Assembly: GCF_900230185.1 (NCBI RefSeq)
Contig: NZ_OCSR01000001.1
Span: 248,001-312,000, forward strand
From: Burkholderia sp. OK233
GTDB taxonomy: Bacteria > Pseudomonadota > Gammaproteobacteria > Burkholderiales > Burkholderiaceae
Direction: 5' to 3'
DNA: 64,000 nt
This document shows positions 62,725 to 64,000 of this stretch, in pieces. Below the pieces are notes generated by a model, which saw nothing but the letters and a program-made list of their open reading frames with translations, had not been told where the DNA came from and made no database searches. Position numbers and translations under genes: made by a program. How positions within the stretch are numbered: the stretch's first letter is position 1; each line of letters begins with the position of its first letter.

Positions 62725-63288
62725 CTACATGAGACGTAACGGACCGCTTTCACTGTTGTCGATCAGAGGCAGCGCACGGGAGCCTGGCAGCTCGTAATGC
62801 CACCATTCGTTCCTGATGTGCGTGAAACCCGCGGCGTGCATGATGCCGAGCAGTAACAGGCGGTTGTGCTGCACGTGCTCGGGTAAGCCAGGATGGAAGT
62901 GCCCGGATTCGATTGTCATGGCGTCGAAGCCCGTGCCCATGTCGAGTTCGTTGCCGCTGGCATCAAGCAGCGTCAGGTCGATCGCCGTGCCGCGGCTATG
63001 GTTCGAACCACGGCCAAGCTCCGCGACGTAGGTGGGATCCGGCAGAAAATCCCACACCACCTGCTGCGCCTGGGGCGGACGGTAGGCGTCGAAAATTCGC
63101 AGCGTCAGGCCGGCGTCGCGGGCAATCGTCACTGCCTTCCGCAAACCGGCTTCAGCGGGTTCGAGCAGCAGGCAGTGGGCCTCCTTGTAGATGGGCTTGC
63201 CGGTCAGGTTGCGCTCGGTGGCATAGACGAGGTCGATGTCGACGCCGTGTGAGGCGGCCGTGATTTCGATGAGTCGCGGTTCTGTCAT
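62725..63288 (-). CDS. ddpX: D-alanyl-D-alanine dipeptidase (VanX/DdpX family)
   Basis: 187 residues, the normal length. The zinc and catalytic motifs are visible: IFDAYRPPQAQQ (substrate Arg), GSNHSRGTAIDLTL (zinc His and Asp, SxHxxGxAxD) and NEWWHYEL (catalytic Glu and zinc His, ExxWH). It cleaves D-Ala-D-Ala in the cytoplasm, giving D-Ala from recycled or scavenged peptidoglycan. First gene of the ddpXABCDF operon, in the same order as in E. coli. Confidence 0.94.
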   Translation of the reverse strand: MTEPRLIEITAASHGVDIDLVYATERNLTGKPIYKEAHCLLLEPAEAGLRKAVTIARDAGLTLRIFDAYRPPQAQQVVWDFLPDPTYVAELGRGSNHSRGTAIDLTLLDASGNELDMGTGFDAMTIESGHFHPGLPEHVQHNRLLLLGIMHAAGFTHIRNEWWHYELPGSRALPLIDNSESGPLRLM

Positions 63289-63363
63289 GGAGGGCGCGGT
63301 GGAATATCGAATGAGAACGTGTTCAACGATCGAACTGGTTAAATTCGCCTGGGAGATTCGCAG

Positions 63364-63831
63364 CTATGGCCGCGTCAAAAGCCGGAGGATGCGCGGGTCC
63401 TGCCGCACCTCAATGGCCATGCTGATTTCAATGAGCGACGCATCCTTATGGGCGGGATTGAGAATGAAGTTAAAGGCAAAAGGCATCACGGCGCTGGGCA
63501 CCTTGAGAAGGGCAGAAGCCGCATGCGCGAGCCACTCCGTCCCGGCGGCCTGGGTCCAAGCCTGGTCGTCGCGCCAATCGGGCGGAAAACCATCCTCATC
63601 CATTTCGGCGATCGTCATGCCGTCGTCGACTTCGACCTTCAGCAGTTGATAGGTGTCGGGGAGATCAGCGGTACCGCTGATCTCCTGATGCACGAGGGTT
63701 TCCAGAAGGGCTCCAGCAGGGTGCTCTGCCAGATAGACCACAGGTTGCCCTGCAAAATGCCATCTCCCGGGTGCACGAAGTCCGCCAATTCCTTTCAGAT
63801 CGGCAAAGTTGCTGATTCTCCATAAGACCAT
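63364..63831 (-). CDS. RES-domain toxin (NAD+-degrading)
   Basis: 155 residues, the usual RES size. LWRISNFADLKGIGGLRAPG, RWHFAGQPVVYLAEHPAGAL, LETLVHQEI carry the conserved Arg, Tyr and Glu of the RES fold, and the late FILNPAHKDASLIEI is typical. RES toxins such as MbcT and ParT consume NAD+ or modify targets by ADP-ribosylation. It overlaps the antitoxin stop by one base (TGATG). Confidence 0.92.
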   Translation of the reverse strand: MVLWRISNFADLKGIGGLRAPGRWHFAGQPVVYLAEHPAGALLETLVHQEISGTADLPDTYQLLKVEVDDGMTIAEMDEDGFPPDWRDDQAWTQAAGTEWLAHAASALLKVPSAVMPFAFNFILNPAHKDASLIEISMAIEVRQDPRILRLLTRP

Positions 63832-64000
63832 CAGGCGAAGTATCCTTCGTCGATCTGGATCAATGCATCCTCAACCAGACGCGCCCCATGTTCAGTGCTA
63901 GCCATCTCAAGCGCACTGCGGCCTGTGAAGCGCTTCTGCGGGTTTCGCAGCCAGTGCATCGCTTTTGCAGTGTTTCCGAAGACCGCTGCCGCCTGCGCCA
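63831..64000 (-). CDS. Xre/MbcA/ParS-type antitoxin, C-terminal part (cut by window end)
   Basis: The last 56 residues are visible: AAAVFGNTAKAMHWLRNPQK, RFTGRSALEMASTEHGARLV, EDALIQIDEGYFA. This is the toxin-binding DUF2384 domain of antitoxins paired with RES toxins. The N-terminal helix-turn-helix lies beyond the window. The order antitoxin-toxin with a one-base overlap is standard. Confidence 0.92.
   Translation of the reverse strand, partial: AQAAAVFGNTAKAMHWLRNPQKRFTGRSALEMASTEHGARLVEDALIQIDEGYFA

Noticed and set aside
1..64000. CRISPR arrays, tRNA or rRNA genes
   Set aside because: No regularly spaced direct repeats, no tRNA cloverleaf with its T-loop GGTTCRA, and no rRNA-like stretch was found on reading either strand; a covariance-model search would be needed to be certain.

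Overview
The window looks like an accessory stretch, probably a megaplasmid, chromid or genomic island, of a beta-proteobacterium of the Burkholderiaceae (Paraburkholderia/Caballeronia type). The basis is high GC, a phasin plus acetoacetyl-CoA reductase pair (polyhydroxybutyrate), a DUF3331 protein, beta-proteobacterial transposase types and plasmid-type stability and transfer genes. This assignment is inferred from protein character; no rRNA or tRNA gene was seen.

Layout. 1-6.4 kb: an IclR regulator cut by the window edge, then a LysR regulator divergent from a catabolic-looking operon (short-chain dehydrogenase, muconolactone-isomerase-like protein, Tat-exported alpha/beta hydrolase, aldehyde dehydrogenase), a decayed second copy of the isomerase-like gene, a BON-domain protein and a DUF3331 protein. 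6.6-19.9 kb: a 9.6 kb segment between two inverted 1512-bp ISKra4-type insertion sequences whose transposases are identical. It holds scars (ParB-like fragment, truncated IS21 transposase, esterase fragment, MITE), a class V aminotransferase, the phasin and phaB genes and several small genes. A truncated integrase lies just outside copy 1 and a cheW fragment just outside copy 2.

20.2-30.9 kb: a ROK regulator, a three-gene sugar ABC transporter and glucose-6-phosphate dehydrogenase in one direction; a decayed integrase; a fragment resembling the Pycsar effector domain; a thioredoxin-reductase-like flavoprotein divergent from a TetR regulator and a methyltransferase.

33.1-43.0 kb is the most striking part. 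One gene for a protein built of repeated paired-type winged-helix domains is split by an IS66 element (8-bp duplication GCTTCTTC). Its tnpC is split twice more: by a second IS66 element in opposite orientation (8-bp duplication GCTGAGCA) and by a recombinase-in-trio (RIT) element of three overlapping tyrosine recombinases. In-silico removal restores both reading frames exactly: 525 aa for tnpC and 349 aa for the host gene.

43.4-57.3 kb: small orphan genes, an IS3 element, a plasmid backbone fragment (LPD7/KfrB protein, StbB, StbC, TrbM-like), and a 1461-residue protein related to the A subunit of Tc toxins, standing alone without TcB or TcC. 57.3-64 kb: a D-Ala-D-Ala dipeptidase and dipeptide ABC transporter operon in the E. 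coli ddpXABCDF order, then a RES toxin with its Xre/ParS-type antitoxin cut by the window end.
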